40,049 nt of DNA from an uncultured Victivallis sp. GTDB lineage: Bacteria > Verrucomicrobiota > Lentisphaeria > Victivallales > Victivallaceae. The translations under genes were made by a program, and so were the position numbers. Position 1 is the stretch's first letter, and each line of letters starts with the position of its first letter. The notes beneath the pieces were generated by a model, which had not been told where the DNA came from, ran no database searches, and saw nothing but the letters and a program-made list of their open reading frames with translations. Shown here piece after piece: positions 25,330 through 33,575 of this stretch. Where the stretch lies: contig NZ_CALXSK010000039.1 in NCBI RefSeq assembly GCF_944391105.1, positions 1-40,049 on the forward strand. The letters run 5' to 3'.

Positions 25330-27122
25330 GTGGACGAATTACGTTCGTCGGAGCGGGTCCCGGCGCGGTCGATCTGATTACCCTGCGTGGAGCCGCCGCG
25401 CTCGATGAGGCGGATCTGGTCATCTACGCCGGATCGCTCGTGAATGAAAAACTGCTTGAACGCGCGAAGCGCGCCAAACTTGTCAACAGTGCGAAACTCT
25501 CTTTGAATGAGGTGCTTGAGCAAATGGTTGATGGCTATCGATCCGGGAAGCGGGTCGTTCGTCTCCACACCGGGGATCCGGCGATCTACGGGGCAGTTTC
25601 GGAGCAGTACCGCGAGCTTGACAACCTCGGCATTCCATACGAGGTTGTGCCGGGGGTTTCGAGCGTGTTTGCCGCCGCAGCCGCGCTGAAGGTCGAACTC
25701 ACGATGCCGGATTTGTCGCAGAGTGTGATCCTGACCCGCGCTGAGGGACGCACCCCCGTTCCGGAGAAGGAGGCGATCGAGGAACTTGCATCGCATGGCG
25801 CGACGATGTGTCTTTACTTGAGTGTGGGTGAGATGGAGCGCCTGACCGGGCGGCTCCGGGCCGCAGGACTGCCGGCGGAAACTCCTGTCGCTGTGGTTTA
25901 CCGTGCGAGCTGGCCGAATCAGAAGATTGTGCGCGGTACGCTTGCCGACATCGCGGCCGGAGTCGCGGAAGCGGGGATCAAGCGGCAGGCGCTCGTCGTC
26001 GTCGGACGCGTTCTCGGGCGCGACGGAGCGCTTTCCAAACTCTATGACGACACGTTTGCAACCGGATACCGCAATGCGGGCGGTGTGGCGGCGTTTTCCG
26101 GAAGGGTTGCGATCTACGCGCTGACCGCCGCAGGGGCGCACAAAGCCTCTGAAATTGCCGCTGGACTGGAAGATGCGGTGATCGTCCTTCCGGAAAAATA
26201 TGCGGAACTGGCTCCCGCGTCACGGCTCGTCCGCTATCCTGACGGCAAGTTTGCCGAGGCGTTCGAGCGCGGCTGGAGTACATACGACGGGCTGGTCATG
26301 GTGATGGCTTCCGGAGTCGTCGTCCGGCACGTTGCGCAGCTATGCCGGGAGAAGGGGAGCGATCCGGCGGTCGTGGTCTGCGACGCGGCGGGAAATTACG
26401 CCGTGAGTCTGCTTTCCGGCCATCTGGGAGGGGCGAACCGGCTTGCTGCGGCGGTGGCGCGCATCACGGGCGGCAGGCCGGTTATCACAACCGCGACCGA
26501 TACCTCGGGGCTCATGGCGTTTGATGAGCTTGCCGCGCGTCACGGATTCCGCATTGCGAATCCGGAACTTCTGAAAGAGTGCGCCGTCGCGATGCTCGAC
26601 GGCGAGACGTTTGAACTCTCGATGCCGCAGGAACTTTTTCAGCGTTATTACGCCGGAAATACGCAGTTTCGATTCCTTGCCGACACGCCCGGGATCACTG
26701 TCCGCGCCAGGAACTCCGGATTGGTTCTGCATCTTGTGCCGCGTCGATTTACGCTCGGAATCGGCTGCAGGCGCGGAGTGGCCGCTGCGACGATCGAAGC
26801 ATTGGCGGACCGGATTTTGAAGGCGCGGAACATCGACTGGGCGTCCATCGCGGCGATTGCGACGGCCGAGCTCAAGCAGGATGAGGCGGGGTTGTTCTCT
26901 TTTGCGCAGTCGCACGGGATCGCCCTGCGCTTTTTCGGAGCCGACGAATTGAATGCGGTCGAGGTGCCGAATCCGTCTGCGGCGGCTGAAGCGCATCTGG
27001 GAATACGGTCCGTCTCCGAAGCGGCGGCACTGCTTGCGGCGGGGGACGGCGCGGAACTTGTGGTGGAAAAAACGGCCGCAGAGTGTGTGACCGTTGCTGT
27101 TGCAGAGGTGATAAATGGCTGA
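25326..27122 (+). CDS. CbiF-CbiG fusion: cobalt-precorrin-4 C11-methyltransferase + precorrin-5A hydrolase
   Basis: 598 residues. About 1-245 is CbiF (VGAGPGAVDLITLRG, HTGDPAIYGAVSEQY, VVPGVSSVFAAAAAL, VVYRASWPNQKIVRG). About 255-598 is CbiG, which opens the delta-lactone: VYAL-like start, LVMVMASGVVVRHVA, VVCDAAGNYAVSLLSGHLGGAN, TDTSGLMAFDELA, LGIGCRRGVAAATIEA. Both sets of motifs are complete, so both steps should be done by one polypeptide. Four-base overlap with cbiET and 8-base overlap with cbiH. Confidence 0.94.
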   Translation: MSGRITFVGAGPGAVDLITLRGAAALDEADLVIYAGSLVNEKLLERAKRAKLVNSAKLSLNEVLEQMVDGYRSGKRVVRLHTGDPAIYGAVSEQYRELDNLGIPYEVVPGVSSVFAAAAALKVELTMPDLSQSVILTRAEGRTPVPEKEAIEELASHGATMCLYLSVGEMERLTGRLRAAGLPAETPVAVVYRASWPNQKIVRGTLADIAAGVAEAGIKRQALVVVGRVLGRDGALSKLYDDTFATGYRNAGGVAAFSGRVAIYALTAAGAHKASEIAAGLEDAVIVLPEKYAELAPASRLVRYPDGKFAEAFERGWSTYDGLVMVMASGVVVRHVAQLCREKGSDPAVVVCDAAGNYAVSLLSGHLGGANRLAAAVARITGGRPVITTATDTSGLMAFDELAARHGFRIANPELLKECAVAMLDGETFELSMPQELFQRYYAGNTQFRFLADTPGITVRARNSGLVLHLVPRRFTLGIGCRRGVAAATIEALADRILKARNIDWASIAAIATAELKQDEAGLFSFAQSHGIALRFFGADELNAVEVPNPSAAAEAHLGIRSVSEAAALLAAGDGAELVVEKTAAECVTVAVAEVING

Positions 27123-27867
27123 AGTATATGCAATTGGAATTGGACCGGGAACTCCGGAACTCATGACCGGACGGGCCGTGGAGGTGCTGGAATCCTGTAC
27201 GGTTGTGGCCGGGTATCGGCTCTATCTCGATCAGCTTGGGCTGATGATCGCAGGCAAGCGTTTGATTTCCAGCGGGATGCGTCAGGAGATCATGCGCTGC
27301 CGCGAAGCGCTTGAAGCTGCATTGGCAGGAGAACGGGTTGCTGTCGTATCTTCCGGTGACGCAGGTGTTTACGGAATGGCAGGACTGTTGCTTGAACTCT
27401 GTGAAATCGAGCGCTATCGCGGGATCGATGTTGAAGTTGTCCCAGGGGTGACGGCAGCGCTTGCTGCGGCAGCGCTCGTGGGGGCGCCTTTTATGAACGA
27501 CTTCGCCGTGCTGAGTCTCTCGGATCTGATGACCGACCGGGAGCTGATTCGGCGGAGAATTCGGGCAGTTGCGGCCTGTGATCTGCCGGTCGCATTCTAC
27601 AATCCACGCAGCACGAAGCGCGAGGAGCTTCTGATCGATGCGGTCGAGGTGTTCCGCAAATCGGGCGGCGACACGCTCCCGGCCGCGGTGGTGCACAATG
27701 CATTCCGCGACGGGCAGAGGATCGATCTCGTTACGCTTGAGAATTTTCCGATTTCCGAGGTGAACATGACCTCGATCGTGATTTTCGGCAACTCACAGAC
27801 TGTCGTGCGCGGCAACCGTTTCTACTGCCGTCGCGGCTACCGGGAGAAACATGAATTTGAAGCGTGA
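27115..27867 (+). CDS. cbiH: cobalt-precorrin-3 C17-methyltransferase
   Basis: 250 residues. VYAIGIGPGTPELMTGRA, VVAGYRLYLDQLG, SSGDAGVYGMAGLLLEL and VVPGVTAALAAAALVGAPFMNDF are the CbiH/CobJ pattern; YNPRSTKREE is also typical. It methylates C17 and contracts the ring. AGAGGTG precedes the ATG inside the end of cbiFG. There is no C-terminal CbiJ extension as found in some organisms. Confidence 0.94.
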   Translation: MAEVYAIGIGPGTPELMTGRAVEVLESCTVVAGYRLYLDQLGLMIAGKRLISSGMRQEIMRCREALEAALAGERVAVVSSGDAGVYGMAGLLLELCEIERYRGIDVEVVPGVTAALAAAALVGAPFMNDFAVLSLSDLMTDRELIRRRIRAVAACDLPVAFYNPRSTKREELLIDAVEVFRKSGGDTLPAAVVHNAFRDGQRIDLVTLENFPISEVNMTSIVIFGNSQTVVRGNRFYCRRGYREKHEFEA

Positions 27868-29212
27868 AACGTTTTCCGCATTCCTGATCGGCGGAACGAA
27901 CTCCGGCAGCGGCAAAACCACCTTGTCGCTCGGGATTCTGCGTGCGCTGTTCCGGCGCGGCCTTGCTCCCGCACCGTTCAAATGCGGGCCGGATTACATC
28001 GATCCGCTCTTTCATCTTCAGGCCGCGGGTCGGATTTCAATCAACTGCGACACGTTCCTGATGGGGCAGGAGGGCGTTCGCCGGAGTTTCGCCCGCCACG
28101 CGGCGGATTCGGGAGTCGCTGTCGTCGAAGGGGTTATGGGACTCTTTGACGGCAATGCTCCCGAATCCCCTGCCGGAAGCAGCGCGGAAATCGCCGCTTT
28201 GCTCAATATTCCGGTCGTTCTCGTGGTGAATGCGCGCGGCATGGCCGGGTCGATTGCACCGCTGGTGCGCGGGTTCTCAGAGTGGGATCCGCGTGTTCGC
28301 ATCGTCGGAGTCATCGCCGATAACGCCGGATCGCTTCATCATGCCGGATTGCTGCGCGGCGCTTTGGAGTGTGCCGGACTTCCTCCGCTGCTCGGCTTTC
28401 TCGCCCGGGATGAGCGGCTGAAACTGCCGGAGCGTCATCTCGGCCTCGCCCCCCTTCCTCTGGAAGAGTCATGGCTCGACATGCTTGCCGACGCCGTCGA
28501 GAGTTCCATCGACCTTGACCGGTTGCTTGAGCTTACGCGCGTGGAGTTTCCCGTGTTCGAGTCGAAATACGTCGCGGTTCCGGCGCCTTGCGTCCGACTC
28601 GGCGTCGCACAGGATGAGGCTTTCCAATTCTTTTATGAGGAGAATTTTGCGCTGCTTCGGCAACACGGGGTCGAGATCGTTCCCTTTTCGCCGCTGCGCG
28701 GTGCGGAGCTGCCGCCGAACCTCGCCGGACTCTGGTTCGGCGGCGGGTTTCCGGAGTTGTATGCGGAAACTCTCTCGCGCAATCTCCCCATGCTCCAGTC
28801 GATCCGCGACTTTGCCGCATCCGGCCGCCCCGTCTACGGGGAATGTGGAGGGTATCTCTATCTGCTGGAATCTCTCACCGGGTTCGATGGCGTCCGCCAT
28901 CCGCTGCTGGGCCTTCTGCCGGGAGAGGCAGTTATGGGGCGTCAACTCGCCTCGCTCGGATACCGGGAGCTTTTCTACCTCGCTGACTCTCTGTTCGGTC
29001 CAGCCGGGACCCGGCTTCGAGGCCATGAGTTCCATTACTCGTTTCTGAAGACCGTTCCCACCGATCGCAATTTATTTATTGCTCGTGATTTGCGCGGTGT
29101 TGAACGACCCGCCGGAAGTGTTCGCGGAAACGTCTGCGGCAGTTACATTCATCTGCACTTCGCTTCGAACCCTGCCGCGGCGGAGGCGTTTCTCAGGAGG
29201 CTTCAAGCATGA
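27851..29212 (+). CDS. cbiA: cobyrinic acid a,c-diamide synthase
   Basis: 453 residues. P-loop GGTNSGSGKTTLSLG (about 14-28), FKCGPDYIDPLFH, VVEGVMGLFDG, WFGGGFPELYAETLS, the glutaminase Cys in YGECGGYLYL, and GHEFHYS. It amidates the a and c side chains of cobyrinate with glutamine and ATP. Overlaps cbiH by 17 bases and cbiB by 4. Confidence 0.95.
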   Translation: MNLKRETFSAFLIGGTNSGSGKTTLSLGILRALFRRGLAPAPFKCGPDYIDPLFHLQAAGRISINCDTFLMGQEGVRRSFARHAADSGVAVVEGVMGLFDGNAPESPAGSSAEIAALLNIPVVLVVNARGMAGSIAPLVRGFSEWDPRVRIVGVIADNAGSLHHAGLLRGALECAGLPPLLGFLARDERLKLPERHLGLAPLPLEESWLDMLADAVESSIDLDRLLELTRVEFPVFESKYVAVPAPCVRLGVAQDEAFQFFYEENFALLRQHGVEIVPFSPLRGAELPPNLAGLWFGGGFPELYAETLSRNLPMLQSIRDFAASGRPVYGECGGYLYLLESLTGFDGVRHPLLGLLPGEAVMGRQLASLGYRELFYLADSLFGPAGTRLRGHEFHYSFLKTVPTDRNLFIARDLRGVERPAGSVRGNVCGSYIHLHFASNPAAAEAFLRRLQA

Positions 29213-30177
29213 CGCTCATCTGTTTGATCGCTCTGGCTCTGCTGCTCGATGCGCTGTTCGGGGATCCGCACAGCGCATGGCACCCGGTCGCGCTTTTCGG
29301 CCGCGCCGCTTTGCCGGTTGAGCGCTTCTGCCGGAAGAAGTTCCGCTCCGAATTCCTCGCCGGACTCATCGGCTGGGTCATCCTTGTCGGCGGTGTGACC
29401 GCGGTCTCATGGCTCGCAGTGCGGTTTGCCCTGTCACGGCATGAGAGCATCGGGGTTCTGCTCGCTGCCGTGATTCTCTATTTGACGATCGCCCTGCGCA
29501 GTCTCATCGACCACGCCCGGGCAATTCTGCGGCCACTGCGAAACAGCGATCTGCCCCGCGCACGTCGGGCGCTCTCGATGATCGTAAGCCGCGATACGGC
29601 TGCACTCAATGAGTCGGAAATCGTGCGCGGCGCAGTCGAAAGCCTCGGCGAAAATCTGATCGACGCGGTGACTGGCGCGCTTTTCTTCGCTGTTCTCGGC
29701 TATTTCATCGACGGAGTCGCGGGAGCCGCCGCGGGAGCACTCTTTCTGCGTGCGGCCAATACGCTCGACGCCTGCTGGGGCTACCGGAACAAACGCTATC
29801 TGCTCTTCGGCCGTTTCGCGGCGCGGGCCGATGATCTGCTCCATTTCATCCCGGCCCGGCTCACTCTGCCCGCAATCGCCGTTGCGGCGCTTCTGCTCGG
29901 CATGGACGGGAAAGCGGCCCTGAAGGCCGGAATCCGTCACCGCCACGACCACCCGAGCCCCAACTCCTGCTGGGGCATGGCCGGATTCGCCGGCGCGCTC
30001 GGCATCCGTCTCGGAGGTCCGACCGTCTACGGCGGCGTGTGTGAGCCGTACCCGTACTGGGGAAACGGAAGGAAAAAGTTGAACTGTCGCGACCTTGTTC
30101 GAGCGGAGTATCTTGCCGTGGTTTCAGCTCTGGTGTTCGCCGCGGCGGCAACCGGATTGGGGGTGTGGCTCTCATGA
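29209..30177 (+). CDS. cbiB: adenosylcobinamide-phosphate synthase
   Basis: 322 residues, membrane protein with about five helices. LLLDALFGDPHSAWHPV at the start, LVSRD-like block IVSRDTAALNESEIVRGAVESLGENLIDAV (in part) and HDHPSPNSCWGMAGFAGAL are hallmarks. It joins the aminopropanol phosphate arm, made by the CobD part of the fusion protein, to cobyric acid. ATGA overlap with cobC. Confidence 0.94.
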   Translation: MTLICLIALALLLDALFGDPHSAWHPVALFGRAALPVERFCRKKFRSEFLAGLIGWVILVGGVTAVSWLAVRFALSRHESIGVLLAAVILYLTIALRSLIDHARAILRPLRNSDLPRARRALSMIVSRDTAALNESEIVRGAVESLGENLIDAVTGALFFAVLGYFIDGVAGAAAGALFLRAANTLDACWGYRNKRYLLFGRFAARADDLLHFIPARLTLPAIAVAALLLGMDGKAALKAGIRHRHDHPSPNSCWGMAGFAGALGIRLGGPTVYGGVCEPYPYWGNGRKKLNCRDLVRAEYLAVVSALVFAAAATGLGVWLS

Positions 30178-30752
30178 AACGAATTCTTTTGATTCGGCAC
30201 GGCGAGGTCGCCGAAAGTTTTCGCGGGCGCTTTATCGGGACTACGGAGGCGCCGCTTTCGGATTCCGGTCGTGCGGAGTGCCGGGCGCTGCGTCAGCGCG
30301 TGGCTGATTTTTCCCCGGAACTCTTCTTTTGCAGTCCACTTCGGCGCGCGATTGAATCTCTTGAACTTGTTAAGGTTCCGCATGTCCGGAGCGTGTTCGA
30401 TCCGCGTTTGCGGGAAATCGACTTCGGACGGTGGGAAGGGCTGCTCTTCGACGAAATCGCCGGCATCGCCACGCCGGAGGAGTTGCGCGTCTGGGCGGAA
30501 GAGCCTGAGAGAATGGTGTTTCCCGGGGGGGAGGCGTTCGCCGCTTTTGCCGCGCGGGTGGATGCTTTCACACGCGATCTCGTCCGGGAATCCATCGAGT
30601 GTGCCGCCGTCGTGACCCACGGCGGGGTGCTCATGCGGATGATTTCCGGTTGGAAAGGATTGCCGACGCGGCGCCAGCATGAGGTGCTCCCGCCGCGCGG
30701 TTCGTTGAGTGTGTTTGAATATAACCACGGAGTCTGGAATCATGTCCCGTAA
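30174..30752 (+). CDS. cobC: alpha-ribazole phosphatase-like histidine phosphatase
   Basis: 192 residues of the phosphoglycerate mutase-like family: LIRHGEV (6-12), the second Arg-containing block FFCSPLRRAIES, LREIDFGRWEGLLFDEI and VVTHGGVLMRM. In this context it should remove the phosphate from alpha-ribazole phosphate or adenosylcobalamin phosphate. The start is the ATG in ATGA overlap with cbiB; three codons of upstream extension are rejected. Confidence 0.9.
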   Translation: MKRILLIRHGEVAESFRGRFIGTTEAPLSDSGRAECRALRQRVADFSPELFFCSPLRRAIESLELVKVPHVRSVFDPRLREIDFGRWEGLLFDEIAGIATPEELRVWAEEPERMVFPGGEAFAAFAARVDAFTRDLVRESIECAAVVTHGGVLMRMISGWKGLPTRRQHEVLPPRGSLSVFEYNHGVWNHVP

Positions 30753-31275
30753 AATCGTGCTCGTCATCGGCGGAGCCCGCAGCGGAAAAAGTCATTTCTC
30801 AGAAGAACTTGTGCTGCGCGCCGAAGGAACCCCGTTCTACATTGCGACCGCTCCGGTGCTCGATTCGGAAATGGCCGAGCGTGTACGGCTCCACCAGGAA
30901 CGGCGCGCCGCAGCGAACTGGGTTACGATTGAAGAAGAACGAAATCTCGTCAACGCAATCCGCCTCGCGGCGGCCGAGGAAGCTGGTGCCGTGCTCATCG
31001 ACTGCCTGACGCTCTGGATCAACAACCTTCTTTATGAAAATCCCGAACTTACCGAAATCGAGATCACCGGGCGGACCCGGACGCTCGTCGAGGAGCTCCG
31101 CAAGGGGCCTCCGCTCTCGGTACTTGTCATCAACGAGGTCGGACTCGGACTCGTGCCGGAGTCGGCGCTCGCACGCCGCTTCCGGGATCTTTCGGGGCGC
31201 TGTGCGCAGGTGATTGCGGCGGAAGCCGATGAAGTCTATTTTTTGGTTGCAGGAATCGCACAGAGGATCAAGTGA
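30742..31275 (+). CDS. cobU: adenosylcobinamide kinase/guanylyltransferase
   Basis: 177 residues. P-loop GGARSGKS (10-17), IATAPVLDSEMAERVRLHQ, the WVTIEEERNL block and LIDCLTLWINNLL are the CobU pattern. It phosphorylates adenosylcobinamide and adds GMP, preparing it for CobS. Eleven bases overlap with cobC. Confidence 0.94.
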   Translation: MSRKIVLVIGGARSGKSHFSEELVLRAEGTPFYIATAPVLDSEMAERVRLHQERRAAANWVTIEEERNLVNAIRLAAAEEAGAVLIDCLTLWINNLLYENPELTEIEITGRTRTLVEELRKGPPLSVLVINEVGLGLVPESALARRFRDLSGRCAQVIAAEADEVYFLVAGIAQRIK

Positions 31276-31276
31276 A

Positions 31277-32353
31277 ATGAACGACAATCTGCTGGAACAA
31301 ACCATCGCCGCGATCGAGCCCGCCGATGCGGCTGTCCGGGAAGAGGCGCGGCGTTACATCGACACTCTCACCATGCCGCGCCGCGCGCTCGGGCGGCTGC
31401 TCGATCTCGCGGAGGAACTCGCGGCCATGACCCGGAACCCCCGCTTCCCGACCGCGCGGAAGGAGATCATCCTCATGGCGGGCGATCACGGCATCGTACG
31501 CCAGGGCGTCTGCCCGCAGCCGTCGAGCGTGACCACTCAGATGGTGCGCAACTTCGTGCATGGCGGCGGCGGAATCAATGTGCTCGCGCGCGTCGCCGGC
31601 GCACATGTGACGGTCGTCGACATGGGAGTCGCCTCCGATCTTTCGGATCTCGTCGAGGCCGGCGCGGTCATCGACTGCAAAATCGCCCCCGGAACCGCCG
31701 ATTTTTCGGTCGGCCCGGCCATGAGCCGTGAACAGGCCGTCCGGGCGCTTGAGGCGGGAATCCGTGTTGCGGAACAGCTTGCGCCGCGAGTCGACGTCTT
31801 TGCAACCGGTGAGATGGGAATCGGCAACACATCGCCCTCTTCCGCGATCGTCACGGTGCTTTCGGGCAAAGACGATCCGACTCCGTTCGTCGGGCGCGGC
31901 GCCGGACTCGATCCGTCGAAGCTCGCGCACAAGGCCGCCGTGATCCGGCGCGGCATCGAGTGCAACCACCCCGACCCCGCCGACGGCGTCGATCTGCTTG
32001 CGAAGGTCGGCGGATTCGAGATCGGCGGCATCGCCGGAGTCGTCCTCGGCGCGGCAAAAATGCGCAAACCTGTCGTGATCGACGGCTTCATTTCAAGCGC
32101 GGGCGCACTCGTCGCCGCCGTTCTCGCCCCCGCCTCGCGCGATTATATGATCCTCGGACACGGCAGCGCCGAACCCGGTCATGTCGCCATGGCACGGTTG
32201 CTCGGGAAGCAACCGCTGCTCGATCTCGGCATGCGGCTCGGGGAGGGGACCGGCGCCGCCCTCGCATTGCAGCTGCTCGACGCCGCCCGGGCGATCATGA
32301 CCGAAATGGCCACTTTTGAGTCGGCGAACGTCACCGAGGAGGGACTCAAGTGA
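31277..32353 (+). CDS. cobT: nicotinate-nucleotide--dimethylbenzimidazole phosphoribosyltransferase
   Basis: 358 residues. ILMAGDHGIVRQGVCPQPSSVT, FVHGGGGINVLAR, TGEMGIGNTSPSSAI and the catalytic Glu323 in RLGEGTGAA are present. It activates the lower-ligand base as the alpha-riboside phosphate. The start is the ATG one base after the cobU stop; an in-frame upstream ATG lies inside cobU and is rejected. Confidence 0.95.
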   Translation: MNDNLLEQTIAAIEPADAAVREEARRYIDTLTMPRRALGRLLDLAEELAAMTRNPRFPTARKEIILMAGDHGIVRQGVCPQPSSVTTQMVRNFVHGGGGINVLARVAGAHVTVVDMGVASDLSDLVEAGAVIDCKIAPGTADFSVGPAMSREQAVRALEAGIRVAEQLAPRVDVFATGEMGIGNTSPSSAIVTVLSGKDDPTPFVGRGAGLDPSKLAHKAAVIRRGIECNHPDPADGVDLLAKVGGFEIGGIAGVVLGAAKMRKPVVIDGFISSAGALVAAVLAPASRDYMILGHGSAEPGHVAMARLLGKQPLLDLGMRLGEGTGAALALQLLDAARAIMTEMATFESANVTEEGLK

Positions 32354-33084
32354 GAACGTTTCTGGCCGCCATCTCGATGCTCAGCATCCTTCCGCTCGGA
32401 CGGTTCCGCCCGACTGAAACGGAGCTGCAGCGGTCGCAAAACCTCTTCCCCGTTGCCGGGCTTCTCTTCGGAGGGATTCTCTGTTGTGCGGCATGGGCGA
32501 TCGAATGGATCGGGATTCCGTGCCTGCCGGCGGCGATGTTGCTCGCACTGCTGCCGGAGATGTTGACCAAGGGGTTTCATCTCGACGGACTCGCCGACAC
32601 GGCCGACGGTTTCCTCTCCGGCCGGTCGCGGGAACGCAAGCTTGAGATCATGCGTGACAGCCGTATCGGTTCGATGGGGGTGGCGGCGATCTTCGCGCTG
32701 CTCGGCATGAAATTCGCGCTTTTCGCCTCGATCCCGGCGGCGGCGCTCCCGGTTGCGGCCGGAATCATGATGCTTTCGGGACGCTGCGGAATCGTCCTCT
32801 ACAATGCGATGAGCCGTTACGCCCGTCCGGATGGACTCGGTGCGATCTGGTTTCGCCGCCGGCCGGTCGCCGGAATCGTGCTGGCGCTGCTGCTGCCCGG
32901 TGCTTTGGCGTGGTGGTTTTTCGGCGTGGCGCCGGGCGTGGCGCTCGGGGCGGCGTTGCTTCTCTTCGCATTCCTCTGGAGCCGTATCACGAAATCGGTC
33001 ATCGGCGGAGCGACCGGCGACACGATCGGATGCTGCGAGGAATTGTGCGAACTCATTACGCTCGTCTGGGCGGTTGCATTATGA
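32350..33084 (+). CDS. cobS: cobalamin 5'-phosphate synthase
   Basis: 244 residues, membrane protein. LLPEMLTKGFHLDGLADTADGFLSGRSRERKLEIMRDSRIGSMG (in part) holds the Asp-rich catalytic motif DGLADTADG. It joins adenosyl-GDP-cobinamide to alpha-ribazole (phosphate) in the membrane, the last step. Overlaps both neighbours by ATGA. Confidence 0.94.
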   Translation: MRTFLAAISMLSILPLGRFRPTETELQRSQNLFPVAGLLFGGILCCAAWAIEWIGIPCLPAAMLLALLPEMLTKGFHLDGLADTADGFLSGRSRERKLEIMRDSRIGSMGVAAIFALLGMKFALFASIPAAALPVAAGIMMLSGRCGIVLYNAMSRYARPDGLGAIWFRRRPVAGIVLALLLPGALAWWFFGVAPGVALGAALLLFAFLWSRITKSVIGGATGDTIGCCEELCELITLVWAVAL

Positions 33085-33575
33085 AGGTGCGGGTCGGAAT
33101 CAGCCTCTGTCTGCTCGGACATCCCGTCCGCTACGACGGGCGCGACAAGTTCGACCCGTTGCCTGCCCGGGAGCTCGCAGAATGGATCGAATGGGTTCCC
33201 GTCTGCCCGGAAACCGAATTCGGACTGCCCACCCCGCGCGAGCCGATTCAGCTGGAGGACGATCCGGACAGACCCGAACTGCGCGGTGTCCGTTCCGGAA
33301 CTTGTCTGAGCTGCGCCATGCGCGCGTTCTGTCGCCGGAGGGCGCTGGAGCTCGGCAATCTCGGACTTGCGGGGTTCGTCTTCAAGGCGAAATCCCCCTC
33401 CTGCGGACTTCACACCGCCGTCCACCGCGGCGAGGCGATCGTCGGTTACGCCCCGGGACTCTTCGCCGCGGCATGGATGGAACTGCATCCGGAACTCCCC
33501 GCCGTCGAAGCCGAAGCTCTGCACGATCCCGCCGTGCTCGGAGAGTTCCTCGCGAAGTTAAAGATCGAGCAGTGA
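33081..33575 (+). CDS. DUF523/TudS-like protein, probable Fe-S protein
   Basis: 164 residues. Family DUF523, which includes the 2-thiouracil desulfurase TudS that binds a [4Fe-4S] cluster with three Cys. The corresponding blocks are here: ISLCLLGHPVRYDG (Cys10), VPVCPETEFGLPTPREP (Cys42) and KAKSPSCGL (Cys108); Cys75, Cys78 and Cys84 form an extra CxxC-N5-C group. The ATG overlaps the cobS stop, so it is the last gene of the cobalamin operon. No known cobalamin step is assigned to this family, and its job here is unknown. Its last 18 bases overlap the end of a gene on the other strand. Confidence 0.85.
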   Translation: MKVRVGISLCLLGHPVRYDGRDKFDPLPARELAEWIEWVPVCPETEFGLPTPREPIQLEDDPDRPELRGVRSGTCLSCAMRAFCRRRALELGNLGLAGFVFKAKSPSCGLHTAVHRGEAIVGYAPGLFAAAWMELHPELPAVEAEALHDPAVLGEFLAKLKIEQ

